A stretch of DNA of 23,229 nucleotides from Pseudomonadales bacterium. Lineage in GTDB: Bacteria > Pseudomonadota > Gammaproteobacteria > Pseudomonadales > IMCC2047. Both the position numbers and the translations under genes were made by a program. The DNA lies in NCBI GenBank assembly GCA_021736745.1, contig JAIPFG010000008.1:1-23229 (forward strand), given 5' to 3'. Each line of letters opens with the position of its first letter. Position 1 is the stretch's first letter. Positions 7,527-16,729 of the stretch are shown here, piece after piece. The notes beneath the pieces are model-generated. The model did no database searches and was not told where the DNA came from. It was given only the letters and a program-made list of their open reading frames with translations.

Positions 7527-8696
7527 ATGGGACTTGAATCGATCACCTTTTCATTCTTTTTAATCTTTTCTGGTGCGGCGGTTCTCGCGTCTTTAGCACT
7601 TTATACACGACAACCACTCCTTGTTGCCTATATTGTATTGGGCGCCATATTGGGCCCATACGGATTTGCGTTCATCACCAAAACAAGCCTGCTTTCAGAT
7701 ATTTCTCACATCGGCATTATTTTCTTATTGTTTTTACTTGGGCTGGATATGCAGCCCAGTAATCTTTATCACATGCTAAAAAAAGCCACATTCGTTGCGC
7801 TGCTGAGTTCAGGGGCTTTTGCTTTAACTGGATACGGCATCGCTCTTGTCTTTGGTTTTTCATCAACGGAGAGCATTGTCATTGGAATCGCTATGATGTT
7901 TTCCAGCACCATTATCGGCATTAAGCTGTTACCGACCACTGTTCTGCACCACCGTCATACGGGAGAGCTAGTGGTGGGACTGCTACTTCTTCAAGATTTG
8001 ATCGCTATCTTTGTTTTATTGGTGCTTTATACGAGTGAAACAGGGGATGCCACCTTTACAAATTATTTGCTCACCATCTGTGCCCTACCCCTACTAATTT
8101 TATTTGCTGTCGTTTTTGTACGTTTTGTCCTTTTAAAACTAATTCAAAGATTTGATCGTTTTCAAGAATATATTTTTCTGGTAGCCATTGGATGGTGCCT
8201 TGGTTTGGCGGAGGCAGCGGAGTTGGTCGGGTTGTCATCAGAAATTGGCGCCTTTATTGCCGGCGTTACCGTAGCAACAAGCCCAATCGCTCAGTTTATA
8301 GCTATCAGTTTGAAGCCCCTTCGAGATTTTTTCCTGATTTTATTCTTCTTTTCTATTGGCGCCAGTTTTAAGCTGAACTTACTCAATGAAGTATTTGTGC
8401 CAGCGCTATTATTAACGGGGCTGATGTTATCGCTAAAACCCACAATATTTCGTTTTCTTTTAACCCGGATCAGTGAAACGAAGGAGCTGGCCTGGGAAAT
8501 TGGTTTCCGCCTTGGCCAGATTAGTGAATTTTCACTACTTATTGCGTACATAGCGACGGGAATTCATCTCATTGGTGAAGAGGCTTCGCACCTGATTCAA
8601 GCCACAGCGATTCTCTCGTTTTTACTGTCTTCTTATATTGTCGTTCTCCGCTACCCGACTCCCATTGCGGTGTCGGGTAGGCTACGCAGAGATTAA
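7527..8696 (+). CDS. CPA2-family cation/proton antiporter, membrane domain only
   Basis: Inner-membrane K+(or Na+)/H+ antiporter of the Kef/YbaL-like CPA2 family. The 389 residues consist almost wholly of hydrophobic helices, about 11-13. Family features are LGAILGPYGFAF (about 38-49), FLLFLLGLDMQPSNL (about 66-80), the FSSTIIGIKLLP stretch, RHTGELVVGLLLLQD with the ion-path Q156-D157 pair, and LSSEIGAFIAGVTVA. The protein stops shortly after the last helix, so the cytoplasmic TrkA-N/RCK domain of KefB/KefC (which are ~600 residues) is absent and ligand gating of that type is not expected. The ATG at 7527 has only a weak upstream GGAA. It faces sohB and is divergent from tetR. Confidence 0.9.
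   Translation: MGLESITFSFFLIFSGAAVLASLALYTRQPLLVAYIVLGAILGPYGFAFITKTSLLSDISHIGIIFLLFLLGLDMQPSNLYHMLKKATFVALLSSGAFALTGYGIALVFGFSSTESIVIGIAMMFSSTIIGIKLLPTTVLHHRHTGELVVGLLLLQDLIAIFVLLVLYTSETGDATFTNYLLTICALPLLILFAVVFVRFVLLKLIQRFDRFQEYIFLVAIGWCLGLAEAAELVGLSSEIGAFIAGVTVATSPIAQFIAISLKPLRDFFLILFFFSIGASFKLNLLNEVFVPALLLTGLMLSLKPTIFRFLLTRISETKELAWEIGFRLGQISEFSLLIAYIATGIHLIGEEASHLIQATAILSFLLSSYIVVLRYPTPIAVSGRLRRD
8651..8680. repeat. 9-bp inverted repeat at the 3' end of the antiporter gene
   Basis: CTACCCGAC (8651-8659) and GTCGGGTAG (8672-8680) pair perfectly across a 12-nt loop, inside the last codons of the antiporter gene. No T-tract follows. It may form a stable hairpin at the mRNA 3' end or be a coincidence of the coding sequence. 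Confidence 0.6.
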
Positions 8697-8789
8697 TACA
8701 TAGTAAAAATGGAAACCACGTACTTGTTGAATTAACTGTCTAGGCTGAACGTATCAGCGTTTCTACAAAAAATATTTTAAAACAAATCG

Positions 8790-9836
8790 TTAGGAATAAA
8801 ACTTAAAGTTAGATAGCCTTTCAAACCAAGTTAAAATCAGGCGATCTCCAGCAGCAGATGCCGCCAAGGAGAGACGATCCTGTAAAGATTTTTTGTGAAC
8901 ATATGTCACCTTATAGACGTTAGCTTGCCTGCAGGCTGACATTAGATAATCGTCACTTGTTCCCAGTTCATCAATCAGTTTTTTATCAAGAGCACGCCTT
9001 CCGAACCACACCTCTCCCGTTGCCACCTCGTCAACATTAAGTTGAGGACGGCACTCAGCCACGAAAGACTTGAAAAGCTGGTGAGTATCTTCCAATTCCT
9101 CCATGAATTTCTCTCTTCCTTTATCTGTATTTTCACCAAAAAGCGTCAAAGTCCTTTTATATTCACCTGCTGTCATCAGTTCATAATCTACATCATGTTT
9201 TTTAAGTAACCGATTAAAGTTAGGCAACTGGGCAACAACACCAATCGACCCTAAGATAGCAAAAGGGGCTGCAATGATTTTATTTGCGACGCAGGCCATC
9301 ATATATCCGCCACTAGCGGCGACTTTATCCACACAAATGGTCAGAGGAATTTGTCGGTCACAAATACGCTGGACCTGTGATGATGCAAGTCCGTAGGTAT
9401 GAACCATACCACCGCTACTGCTCAGCTTTAATACGACCTCATCTTCTTTTTTTGCTATCGATAAAATGCTGGTGATTTCCTCACGCAGTGACTCCACCGC
9501 AGAAGCTTTAATATCGCCTTCAAATTCAATAACATAGACACGCTTCTTATGCCCCCCCTCCTTTTCAATCTTAATCCGTTCTTTCTTATCATGTTTAGCC
9601 TGCTTTTTTTCATTCTTAACTTCTTGCTTAAGCACATCTTTGTCTAGCGCAATATTTCGAATAGCCCCCGTCATTTCCTCAATTTCTTGGTTTAAATGGG
9701 TGACCTCAATATGGCCGGCAGGGCCTTTTCTGGTCCGCATTCCTGCGGAGACGATACTGCCAATAATAATGAGAATAGCGACAACGACCGTAATGACTTT
9801 GGCTAAAAACACACCATATTCAGTTAAAAATTCCAA
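8790..9836 (-). CDS. sohB: Inner-membrane serine protease SohB
   Basis: Peptidase family S49 (SppA-like) protease anchored in the inner membrane with its catalytic domain outside the cytoplasm; suppressor of htrA defects in E. coli. The 348 residues match the E. coli length of ~349. One N-terminal membrane helix spans about 10-31. A Lys/Glu-rich charged linker (about 65-99) precedes the catalytic domain, which starts at KRVYVIEFEGDIKAS. The Ser/Lys dyad is S175 in DKVAASGGYMMACVANKI and K227 in TAGEYKRTLTLFGENT. The context gives no specific substrate. It converges with the antiporter gene across 93 bp. A short GCTGA/TCAGC hairpin (8744-8758) lies in that gap but lacks a T-run. Confidence 0.95.
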   Translation of the reverse strand: MEFLTEYGVFLAKVITVVVAILIIIGSIVSAGMRTRKGPAGHIEVTHLNQEIEEMTGAIRNIALDKDVLKQEVKNEKKQAKHDKKERIKIEKEGGHKKRVYVIEFEGDIKASAVESLREEITSILSIAKKEDEVVLKLSSSGGMVHTYGLASSQVQRICDRQIPLTICVDKVAASGGYMMACVANKIIAAPFAILGSIGVVAQLPNFNRLLKKHDVDYELMTAGEYKRTLTLFGENTDKGREKFMEELEDTHQLFKSFVAECRPQLNVDEVATGEVWFGRRALDKKLIDELGTSDDYLMSACRQANVYKVTYVHKKSLQDRLSLAASAAGDRLILTWFERLSNFKFYS

Positions 9837-9997
9837 CGTCCTAAGCCCCCTTAAGTGAAGAAGTGGCGGCTATGATAATTCAGTTCGAACGGGAGGGGTA
9901 ATTTTTGTTTGATCAATCAAAGCAAAATAGGCGATCATGCACTATATATTAGTGATCTACATTTTACTCGTCATAACCAATGCAAGGGAGATAATCA

Positions 9998-10885
9998 ATG
10001 CGGACTGAGGCTAAAGTAATTGGCGTTTTACTGTTATCAATTACGTTAAGCGTAACTGCAGCCGAGTCCTATCAGCGTAAATGCGAAGTATTGGATGGCG
10101 TAGTTGTATGTAAATCCCTTGCCGATGAGCTGGCTAACTTGCCTGCTGCAGAAAAAGGCCAGCGTCTTTACCGTGAAACGGATAGAAGGCATGGACCGCT
10201 CATGGGTTATGGGAGCCCCGGTTATGGCGATAGTCAATCCAAATTTATCGCTGTCGTTAGAGATCCTGACGGAACCCAGAAAACACGTGAGATCCGCCTG
10301 AAGTATCTTGAAAACTCTCCCGACGGAAATAAACGTTTAATGGTTTTCGATAAACCAAAAGACCTTAAACGCTATGCCATGTTAACTATATCCCATAAAG
10401 ATAATGCAGATGAACAATGGGTTTACGATCCTGAAAATAATCAGGTAAAACGGATTCTTTCCAATAATGCATTTACTCCATTTTCCGGTACGGATATTAC
10501 TTTTGAAGATATTAGTTCACAAGACGTCACTAAATATGACTATCAGTATGAACGGGATGCGCAGCTGGAAGGCGCAGACTGTTATATAGTCAACCGATTC
10601 CCCAAGGACAAATATTCGGGCTATCAGCGCCTGGAGACCTGGATTGACAAGAACACCTACCTCATCAAGAAAATCGATTACTATGACCGTAAAGGTGTAT
10701 TACTAAAAACGCTGACAATGGATAACTATCAGCAGTTTAACGATAAATACTGGCGCGCAGGTGAGATGCGCATGAAAAATCATCAGAGTGGCAGAAGTAC
10801 GCAGTTAGTTTGGTCGGAGTACCAATTTAATACAGGATTGACTGAGGCGGATTTTAGTTTGAACAGTTTGAAAAATGTGAATTAA
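9998..10885 (+). CDS. Exported outer membrane lipoprotein-sorting (LolA-like) protein
   Basis: Periplasmic protein of the LolA-like group (Pfam PF17131 type), 295 residues. A signal peptide of about 22 residues (MRTEAKVIGVLLLSITLSVTAA) precedes two early cysteines (C29 and C38). The body is a beta-rich shell with family features: IRLKYLENSPDGNKRLMVFDKPKDLKRYAMLTIS, then DEQWVYDPENNQVKRI, FEDISSQDV and RLETWIDKNTYLIKKIDYYDRKGVLLKTL. Related proteins are often encoded beside RND/MMPL exporters, but none is here; it stands alone between sohB (divergent) and nosL (convergent). A GGGAG at 9986-9990 sits 7 nt before the ATG. The cargo is unknown; it is probably a lipid or lipoprotein carrier. Confidence 0.85.
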   Translation: MRTEAKVIGVLLLSITLSVTAAESYQRKCEVLDGVVVCKSLADELANLPAAEKGQRLYRETDRRHGPLMGYGSPGYGDSQSKFIAVVRDPDGTQKTREIRLKYLENSPDGNKRLMVFDKPKDLKRYAMLTISHKDNADEQWVYDPENNQVKRILSNNAFTPFSGTDITFEDISSQDVTKYDYQYERDAQLEGADCYIVNRFPKDKYSGYQRLETWIDKNTYLIKKIDYYDRKGVLLKTLTMDNYQQFNDKYWRAGEMRMKNHQSGRSTQLVWSEYQFNTGLTEADFSLNSLKNVN

Positions 10886-11070
10886 TCTGGAAATGTTCAA
10901 AAGAGTTTATTCAATATCCTAATTACGCAATGGAAAAACAATACTAACCTTCACAACTGATAACCACTATTACCGGACCCACTTTGAAGTAAAATATCTG
11001 GCGACAAAAAATTAGATACTAGATGAAGATAGACGACTTATTCATTGCAAAAGTATCTTAGAATTAAGGC

Positions 11071-11646
11071 TCAGTGTATTTTCTTATGATCTACTACCGC
11101 TTCTTTTTGTTCTTCCTCGCCTGACAAAGTCCCCGAATTACCCAGAACATACTCCTCTGGAATATCTGAAAACCTGACAATTCGACCCCCATAGATATCA
11201 ACAAACTGACTTGCTTCAGCACCCTCTCTGAACGGAAATGCCTCCATGGCACCCATACCCCCTCGTAAATTACTTTCGATGACATAGAGCGCCCAGTCGG
11301 CTTGCACCCAGGAACCCGGTAATACTTCCGGGTGACTTAAATTGAATTCTGTCGTGGTATCTATTGCTGTCACATACAGAACAGATACCCCTAGGGACTC
11401 CTCTGGAAGTTTTGTATAGGCAATACCGTCTCTGACAGTAGTGAACCATAAAGGCTCTGTTTTACCTGCAAGATAAATCTGACTTTTGGGGCCTTCATGT
11501 TCCTTAACCAGCATATTACAGAAATAGCCGATGGCATCAGATGTCGGCAACTGTGGCTTTGGCCGTTCAACTTGTTGGTTCGGTTGGCAGGCAGAAACAA
11601 GCCAAAAACAGATTAACAGACATAGGCTTTGCAAATGTTTATTCAC
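11071..11646 (-). CDS. nosL: Copper chaperone lipoprotein NosL
   Basis: Outer- or inner-membrane-anchored periplasmic Cu(I) chaperone that delivers copper for the CuZ site of nitrous oxide reductase. I start it at the GTG at 11646 (191 residues), because a strong AAAGGAG (11654-11660) lies 7 nt upstream and the translation then opens with a lipoprotein signal ending in WLVSAC, with C20 as the lipidated cysteine. A longer reading frame extends to 11700 but would add a non-signal Cys-rich leader. The family metal-binding stretch is C43-N-M45 followed by H50 in CNMLVKEHEGPKSQIYL, plus Met residues in GGMGAMEAFPF. The gene begins 1 nt after the nosY stop and is the last in the nos cluster. About 185 bp follow before the convergent LolA-like gene, with only a weak long-loop hairpin there. 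Confidence 0.92.
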   Translation of the reverse strand: MNKHLQSLCLLICFWLVSACQPNQQVERPKPQLPTSDAIGYFCNMLVKEHEGPKSQIYLAGKTEPLWFTTVRDGIAYTKLPEESLGVSVLYVTAIDTTTEFNLSHPEVLPGSWVQADWALYVIESNLRGGMGAMEAFPFREGAEASQFVDIYGGRIVRFSDIPEEYVLGNSGTLSGEEEQKEAVVDHKKIH

Positions 11647-11647
11647 T

Positions 11648-12469
11648 TTATAGCTCCTTTCGACTGAAAAGGTACATAGCCGAAGACAACAGCAGAACAA
11701 TCCAAATACACATCAAACCAAGCAGTCCATTGGCGCTGACTGAATCCGTCAAGCTGGCTACACCAGACACCATGCTGGCGGCTTCTGAACCCGCTAAGTT
11801 ATACAATCGATACGCATCTGCTGGATTAATAAGCACTAAGGCATCGAAGACGATAGGTAATAGTTGCTGCTCCTTATCCGCTAAGATTAGTCCTAAAAGA
11901 ATAAGGTCGTATAGAACCAGCAGAAACAGCCAAGCCCCGACAGCGGCACCTATCGCACTGGCGCGTACTTTGCTCAACAAACTAATGAGACAACCAAGGC
12001 TGATAAATACCGCACCCAATAGAAGTGAGCTTCCCATCATCTGGGCATAACTGATCCAATCACTTATCGTAGAACTTTCTAACCTTACCAAATACAATCC
12101 TGCACTACCGTATCCCAACAAAATCGCCAGAAGAAGTACTGCCAGGTGACCAAGAAATTTGCCTAAGATAATTTGCCATCGGGAAATGGGATAGGTCAGA
12201 AGCAAGAGCAATGTCCCCTGTTCCTGTTCCCCGACAATGGCATCAAAAGAAATCGTCAGTGCGACCAAAGGAATAAGGTATAGACTCAAACTCGAAAGGC
12301 TCACCGTGGTAATACTCATCAGACTGGCGCGGGAATCCCCGATGGGGGTTGATCCTAACACTACTAAAGAGAAGGCCAAGCTCGCCAGTAATATCACTGA
12401 TGCCAGGGCCCATCGATTGCGTATGGAACGTTGAAATTCAGCCTGGACGATAGTGGCAATAGCATTCAT
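11648..12469 (-). CDS. nosY: ABC transporter permease NosY
   Basis: Membrane subunit of the NosDFY maturation complex needed to build the CuZ cluster of N2O reductase in the periplasm. The 273 residues contain about six hydrophobic segments. The cytoplasmic coupling stretch FDAIVGEQEQGTLLLLLTYPISRWQIILGKFLGHLAVL (about 75-112) is typical of NosY and ABC-2 type permeases. The start overlaps the nosF stop by 4 bp and nosL begins 1 nt after its stop, so nosFYL are tightly coupled. Length and motifs are normal for the family. Confidence 0.93.
   Translation of the reverse strand: MNAIATIVQAEFQRSIRNRWALASVILLASLAFSLVVLGSTPIGDSRASLMSITTVSLSSLSLYLIPLVALTISFDAIVGEQEQGTLLLLLTYPISRWQIILGKFLGHLAVLLLAILLGYGSAGLYLVRLESSTISDWISYAQMMGSSLLLGAVFISLGCLISLLSKVRASAIGAAVGAWLFLLVLYDLILLGLILADKEQQLLPIVFDALVLINPADAYRLYNLAGSEAASMVSGVASLTDSVSANGLLGLMCIWIVLLLSSAMYLFSRKEL
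11654..11660 (-). promoter_or_regulatory. Ribosome binding site deciding the nosL GTG start
   Basis: AAAGGAG on the minus strand, 7 nt before GTG at 11646 and inside the end of nosY. It is the strongest Shine-Dalgarno near this gene and supports the GTG start over the upstream extension. Confidence 0.75.
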
Positions 12470-13368
12470 GGGTGGCTTTCCTTACCTACGAAATGGGCAT
12501 AAAGGTCGTCCAGTCGAGGGGGAATGATCTGCACATCCTTTATGTTGGCTTGTTGGGCCATAATGACATTCATTAGCTCAACGGTTTGATGCTGTTGGCA
12601 CTGGAAAGAAAAAGTGCCGAAATGGTCTTCCCCATTGATGGCATGAGGAGATTGCTGTTGAAACCCCTTAAAAATAAGTTCCTTGCCGGGCAACACAATC
12701 ACACGAATTTGTGTGGGTAATTTTGCGGCTTCACGTAATTGGTCCAAGGTTCCCTGGATTACCACTTGCCCCTGCTTCATAATCAGAACTTTGTCGATCT
12801 TCCCTTCTATTTCAGATAACGCATGTGAGGATATCAGAATAGCCGTACCCTTAGCCTGACAGTTACGCAGTATTTGGTAAAAGTGATGACGCAAAAAAGG
12901 ATCTAAGCCTGTCGTAGGCTCATCCAGTAATAGTAATTTAGGTTTTCCGAGAAGCGCTTGCGCCAAGCCTAAACGTTGACGCATGCCTTTTGAATAGGTT
13001 TTCACGCGGGCGTTGGCGGAATCATTAAGTCCGACCCACGCCATTAATTCTGTACATTGATGGCGTGGGGCCTGTTTCAACTTGGCATAGAATTCCAACA
13101 CCTGGCGACCTGTCATTTCCCCTTGAAAAAAAACAGTCTCCGGAAGAAATCCAATATCACTATGCGGGTCCTTGCCCTGTTCCGTTGCAATATCCAATAC
13201 ACCTGAACTGGGTCTGACCAAGCCTAATATGAGCTTCATTAAGGTGGTTTTGCCTGCACCGTTGTGCCCTATAACAGCAACGCTTTCTCCTGCGGACACA
13301 GACAAATCCACTTGATTAACAACTGTTTTTTTACCATAGGATTTGCTGACTTTAGAAAGTTTAATCAT
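12466..13368 (-). CDS. nosF: ABC transporter ATPase NosF
   Basis: Cytoplasmic ATPase that powers the NosDFY complex. The 300 residues have Walker A GHNGAGKTT at 34-42, ABC signature YSKGMRQ at 125-131, Walker B LLLLDEP with the catalytic E150, D-loop GLDP and switch H182. The ~90 residues after the nucleotide-binding domain are the accessory C-terminal part seen in NosF proteins. It starts 18 nt after the nosD stop and overlaps nosY by 4 bp. The transported species is not evident from the sequence; work on other NosDFY systems supports delivery of copper or sulfur to NosZ maturation, with NosL as a partner. Confidence 0.95.
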   Translation of the reverse strand: MIKLSKVSKSYGKKTVVNQVDLSVSAGESVAVIGHNGAGKTTLMKLILGLVRPSSGVLDIATEQGKDPHSDIGFLPETVFFQGEMTGRQVLEFYAKLKQAPRHQCTELMAWVGLNDSANARVKTYSKGMRQRLGLAQALLGKPKLLLLDEPTTGLDPFLRHHFYQILRNCQAKGTAILISSHALSEIEGKIDKVLIMKQGQVVIQGTLDQLREAAKLPTQIRVIVLPGKELIFKGFQQQSPHAINGEDHFGTFSFQCQQHQTVELMNVIMAQQANIKDVQIIPPRLDDLYAHFVGKESHP

Positions 13369-13386
13369 TGATTGAATGTTATTGCG

Positions 13387-14637
13387 TTAGAGCGAACTAG
13401 GTTGCATGAGTGGCACGCTGTCCTGAACCCCACCGGGATGTAACGCCGGGAACTGCGATTGCGCCCATTGTAACAATTGTAAAGCGGGACTGTTTAAAAG
13501 AATCTTGGCCGTCGGGTGGCGCCAAACTAATTGGTCGACGATGGTATTTGGCCTATAAGGTTTATCGGCAACACCGTCACCATTTAGATCAAAGGCAAGG
13601 TGGTCACTCCAATAGTTACCCTCTCCGTTACGTGACCATTCTAACTCTCTTGTCCCCACGTATTTTACCTGGGTACGGTTACCGATAAAATTATTACCCC
13701 AAATTTCATTTTGTTCTGAACCTGCGGTGAAATGGATACCTATCTTACAACCTTCAAAATGATTTCTAACTATTTGATTCATATTTGAATTATAGATAAA
13801 AGCACATTTTTCTACGCCACCGTCAACGCGATTATTCGTAATTTTTGAGGTGTTTGCAAAATTAAAAAATATTCCCCGGTCTCTATCCTTCCGAGAAATA
13901 TTTCCTGTGACCTTCAGTTGCGATGAGTACATCAAAGCGAAACCGACATGGTTACCCTCAGAGATATTATTGGAAATTTCACTGTGGTTGGTATACATAT
14001 AATGCACAGCAAATCTTAGGTTACTGAAATAATTTCCACTGAATCGATTATTTCTGCTAGTGGTTGCGAAAATACCATCTCTGCCATACTCAATGTGGTT
14101 ATCAATAATGATAGAGCCGGGACTGTTCCAAAGCTGGACACCATTTCCTCTTTCGTTAACCCTTAAGTCACTTAGCCCAATAATAGTATTTGAAACCACC
14201 TGAGCATCTGATGGCCCCTTAAGATAAACCCCAATCAAATTGTTCTTCAGTTCATTGTTGCGAATTACTGCCCCATTCGCGTTTTGAGTGATAAAAATAC
14301 CGCTATGTTCTTCAGATAATAACTGCCCTGAATTTTCTATCTGCAGGCTCTCAATTGTCACCTGGGGTGCATCAACCAAAATAACGTGCCCTCTCCCTTC
14401 TCCGTCAATAATTGAACCGCTTTTCCCCTTCAGAGTAATGGATGTTCGAATGATGAGAGGGCCCAGGTAATGACCGGGTTCCAATTCGATAGTATCACCA
14501 TTGCGCGCCTTTTCTATTACTATGGCCAGCCTTTCGCCACTCGCTGTTACGTGATGTATTTCGGCAGGCAAATTGGCGCTGATAAAAAACAACGCGGCAG
14601 AGAGAATACTCGCCACCGCGTAGTTTAAACGGATCAT
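13387..14637 (-). CDS. nosD: Periplasmic NosD, copper-site maturation protein
   Basis: Right-handed beta-helix protein exported to the periplasm, where it docks on NosFY and takes part in assembly of the CuZ site. The 416 residues begin with a Sec-type signal (MIRLNYAVASILSAALFFISANLPA). The remainder is made of repeated ~22-residue coils typical of CASH/NosD repeats, such as IRNNELKNNLIGVYLKGPSDAQVVSN, FSGNYFSNLRFAVHYMYTNHSEISNN and VGFALMYSSQLKVTGN. The C-terminal portion has the NosD-type GEGNYWSDHLAFDLNGDGVADKPYRPN segment. It lies 15 bp after nosZ. Length and layout are normal. Confidence 0.95.
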   Translation of the reverse strand: MIRLNYAVASILSAALFFISANLPAEIHHVTASGERLAIVIEKARNGDTIELEPGHYLGPLIIRTSITLKGKSGSIIDGEGRGHVILVDAPQVTIESLQIENSGQLLSEEHSGIFITQNANGAVIRNNELKNNLIGVYLKGPSDAQVVSNTIIGLSDLRVNERGNGVQLWNSPGSIIIDNHIEYGRDGIFATTSRNNRFSGNYFSNLRFAVHYMYTNHSEISNNISEGNHVGFALMYSSQLKVTGNISRKDRDRGIFFNFANTSKITNNRVDGGVEKCAFIYNSNMNQIVRNHFEGCKIGIHFTAGSEQNEIWGNNFIGNRTQVKYVGTRELEWSRNGEGNYWSDHLAFDLNGDGVADKPYRPNTIVDQLVWRHPTAKILLNSPALQLLQWAQSQFPALHPGGVQDSVPLMQPSSL

Positions 14638-14652
14638 GTTGATGAGGTTAAC

Positions 14653-16578
14653 CTAGGTAGGCTTTACCAACATGCGGCCACGCATTTCCATATGCAATGC
14701 ATGGCAGAACCACTGGCAATAGTACCAATGAACACCCGGTCGATCCGCTTTAAACGTGATCGATGCGGTTGCCTGAGCGGCAATCTCAAAGGCGATGCCA
14801 TAATTTGCCAATGTAAATCCGTGCGTCAAATCATCGATCTGATCCATGTTGGTAACAAAGACGGTTACTTCGTCGCCTTGATTCACGGTAAAGTCGCTCA
14901 TACTGAAGGATGGCGCAATGGACCACATATAGACGCGAACCTTGTTCCCATCCCGAATCACCTTGCTATCGGATTCAAGTGTCACACCATCTTTCTTCGC
15001 CCAAGCGCGTGCGTCCGCGAAAATTGGGTCATCTCGCGTCCATATCTTGTTGGGGTTCACAATATCTCCGCGCACAATGATACAGTCATGGGGTTCGGCG
15101 AAGGTCGGTCCATCATGTACCACTTTCATTTTACTGCCGGTGATATCAATGAGCTGGTCGTTTTCAGGTTTTAGTGGACCAACATTAATGTAACGATCTT
15201 TGGAAAATTTGTTTAAGGACACCAGCCATTTCCCATCCGCTTCCTTGGTCTCACCCATAGAAGTGTGGTTATGACCGGGTTGATATTGCACATCGACCTT
15301 TTCCAAAATGGGATTAACCTTTTCACCGTTATAGGCCCGAATAGCTTTATCAATATTCCATTTTACCGCCTGGCTATCCAGAAACAGTGTTGTGAAAGCA
15401 TTACCCTTGCCGTCAAATGCTGTATGCAAGGGACCTAAGCCAAGTTCAGGTTCGGCAACCACGGCATCTCTCGGTTTGATTTTGTCTTTGAATAGATCGG
15501 GGAATTTTCTCACATCAAGCACGGTGACAGTGGGTGATAGTTTTCCGTTTATCACGATATGTTTGCCATCAGGTGCCGTATTACATCCATGCGGACTGTT
15601 CGAAACAGGAATATAGCGTGTGTACTTAGATCCTTTTCGACCATCCAGGACAGGAACACCACCGATACGCTTGAAATCGCCTTTTTTAACGCCAGCTTCA
15701 ATTGCTTTAATATCGAAAACAACCGCCCAATCCTGCTCACTGGCAGTCATTTCCGCTAGCGTTACACCACCCTCGCTATTATAGCAGGTGGAAACAGCGT
15801 AGAGCCCCTGATAATCTGCATCACAGTTATCCAGGTTGCCGTCAACCATGACCTGCCAAGCTACTTCCATTTTATCCCCATCGATGGCACTGAAAATTGC
15901 ATGGTATTTATCGGGTTCATCCAGAATTGATCCATCATTTGGGATTGGTACCCGGTGCTCGCCGTTAGCAAAAACATAACCTGTACGTGGATATTTCTGG
16001 GGCCGCAGACCGTGAATATCCGCGGCGTTGGGGATTTCAATAATTTTGTCACATTTCATGACATCGATACGAATTCGTGCCACCCGCGTATTCGCTTTAT
16101 CATTGATAAACAAATAACGGCCATCATAGGTCCCATCCGTAAAAGACATGTGTGGATGGTGGGCATCGCCATTGTGCCAAACACCGCCTTTATCTTTAAG
16201 AAACTCTTTGGTTTCCGGCAGCAAGCCTTCAGTTAAAATCTTAACGCTTTCGTTGGTGATGCCCCATCCTGTGGCGCTACAACGATTAAACACAGGGATA
16301 CGCATTAATTCACGCATAGAGGGTATACCCATGATGCGAACTTCCCCCGCCTGGCCACTGCTCCAGAAACCATAGTATTCATCTAAATCCCCAGGCGCCA
16401 CATGCGGGCTATTACTACTATCCGCTTTGGCAGTTTGTGGCGTGAGTGCGGACAACCCGCCCATGGTAGCCCCCAACCCTGCTACAGTTGCGATGCCGGC
16501 AGATCGGGATATTAACTCTCGACGAGAGGCTCCCTTGGGATCTAATAGTTCAGCTGGTTGATCTTTCTTCTTAGTCAT
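14653..16578 (-). CDS. nosZ: Nitrous oxide reductase, clade I (Tat-exported)
   Basis: Periplasmic multicopper enzyme that reduces N2O to N2, the last step of denitrification. The 641 residues start with a Tat signal (twin arginines R19-R20 in ASRRELI, cleavage about AKA at 50-52), which marks clade I. CuZ ligands are all present: H140/H141 in DAHHPH, H189, H330 in SPHGCN, H385 in LHTAF, H436 in GHNH and H497 in EPHDC. CuA ligands in the C-terminal cupredoxin domain are H586, C621, C625, H629 and M632 in CQWFCHALHMEMRGRM. Each aligns with a constant small offset to the Pseudomonas stutzeri enzyme. A GGAG precedes the ATG by 8 nt. A 151-bp gap separates it from nosR, with no second promoter that I could identify. 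Confidence 0.98.
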   Translation of the reverse strand: MTKKKDQPAELLDPKGASRRELISRSAGIATVAGLGATMGGLSALTPQTAKADSSNSPHVAPGDLDEYYGFWSSGQAGEVRIMGIPSMRELMRIPVFNRCSATGWGITNESVKILTEGLLPETKEFLKDKGGVWHNGDAHHPHMSFTDGTYDGRYLFINDKANTRVARIRIDVMKCDKIIEIPNAADIHGLRPQKYPRTGYVFANGEHRVPIPNDGSILDEPDKYHAIFSAIDGDKMEVAWQVMVDGNLDNCDADYQGLYAVSTCYNSEGGVTLAEMTASEQDWAVVFDIKAIEAGVKKGDFKRIGGVPVLDGRKGSKYTRYIPVSNSPHGCNTAPDGKHIVINGKLSPTVTVLDVRKFPDLFKDKIKPRDAVVAEPELGLGPLHTAFDGKGNAFTTLFLDSQAVKWNIDKAIRAYNGEKVNPILEKVDVQYQPGHNHTSMGETKEADGKWLVSLNKFSKDRYINVGPLKPENDQLIDITGSKMKVVHDGPTFAEPHDCIIVRGDIVNPNKIWTRDDPIFADARAWAKKDGVTLESDSKVIRDGNKVRVYMWSIAPSFSMSDFTVNQGDEVTVFVTNMDQIDDLTHGFTLANYGIAFEIAAQATASITFKADRPGVHWYYCQWFCHALHMEMRGRMLVKPT

Positions 16579-16729
16579 TTATGTACTCCTTCAATATAAG
16601 GGATCTTTTTTTCGGATACTTCCAAAGAGTGTTTCTTCAGCGAATGCGACGCAGACTGTGAAGTAAACAATAGTTGGAACAACCCTTTGAGAAACATGGA
16701 GAGTCAAGTGCGGTTCAACCCCACATGTT

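Noticed and set aside
8744..8758. GCTGA/TCAGC hairpin as a terminator between the antiporter gene and sohB
   Set aside because: The 5-bp stem is weak and neither strand has a following T-run.
9909..9920. TTGATCAATCAA as an FNR box upstream of the LolA-like gene
   Set aside because: The half-sites are separated by 2 bp instead of the required 4 bp.
11647..11700. N-terminal extension of nosL up to 11700
   Set aside because: It would put a Cys-rich, signal-less leader ahead of a clear lipoprotein signal, overlap nosY, and ignore the strong AAAGGAG before the GTG at 11646.
16579..16729. A second promoter or small gene between nosR and nosZ
   Set aside because: No FNR-type box or good -35/-10 pair was found, and the small minus-strand frame there has no Shine-Dalgarno or protein-like composition and overlaps nosR.
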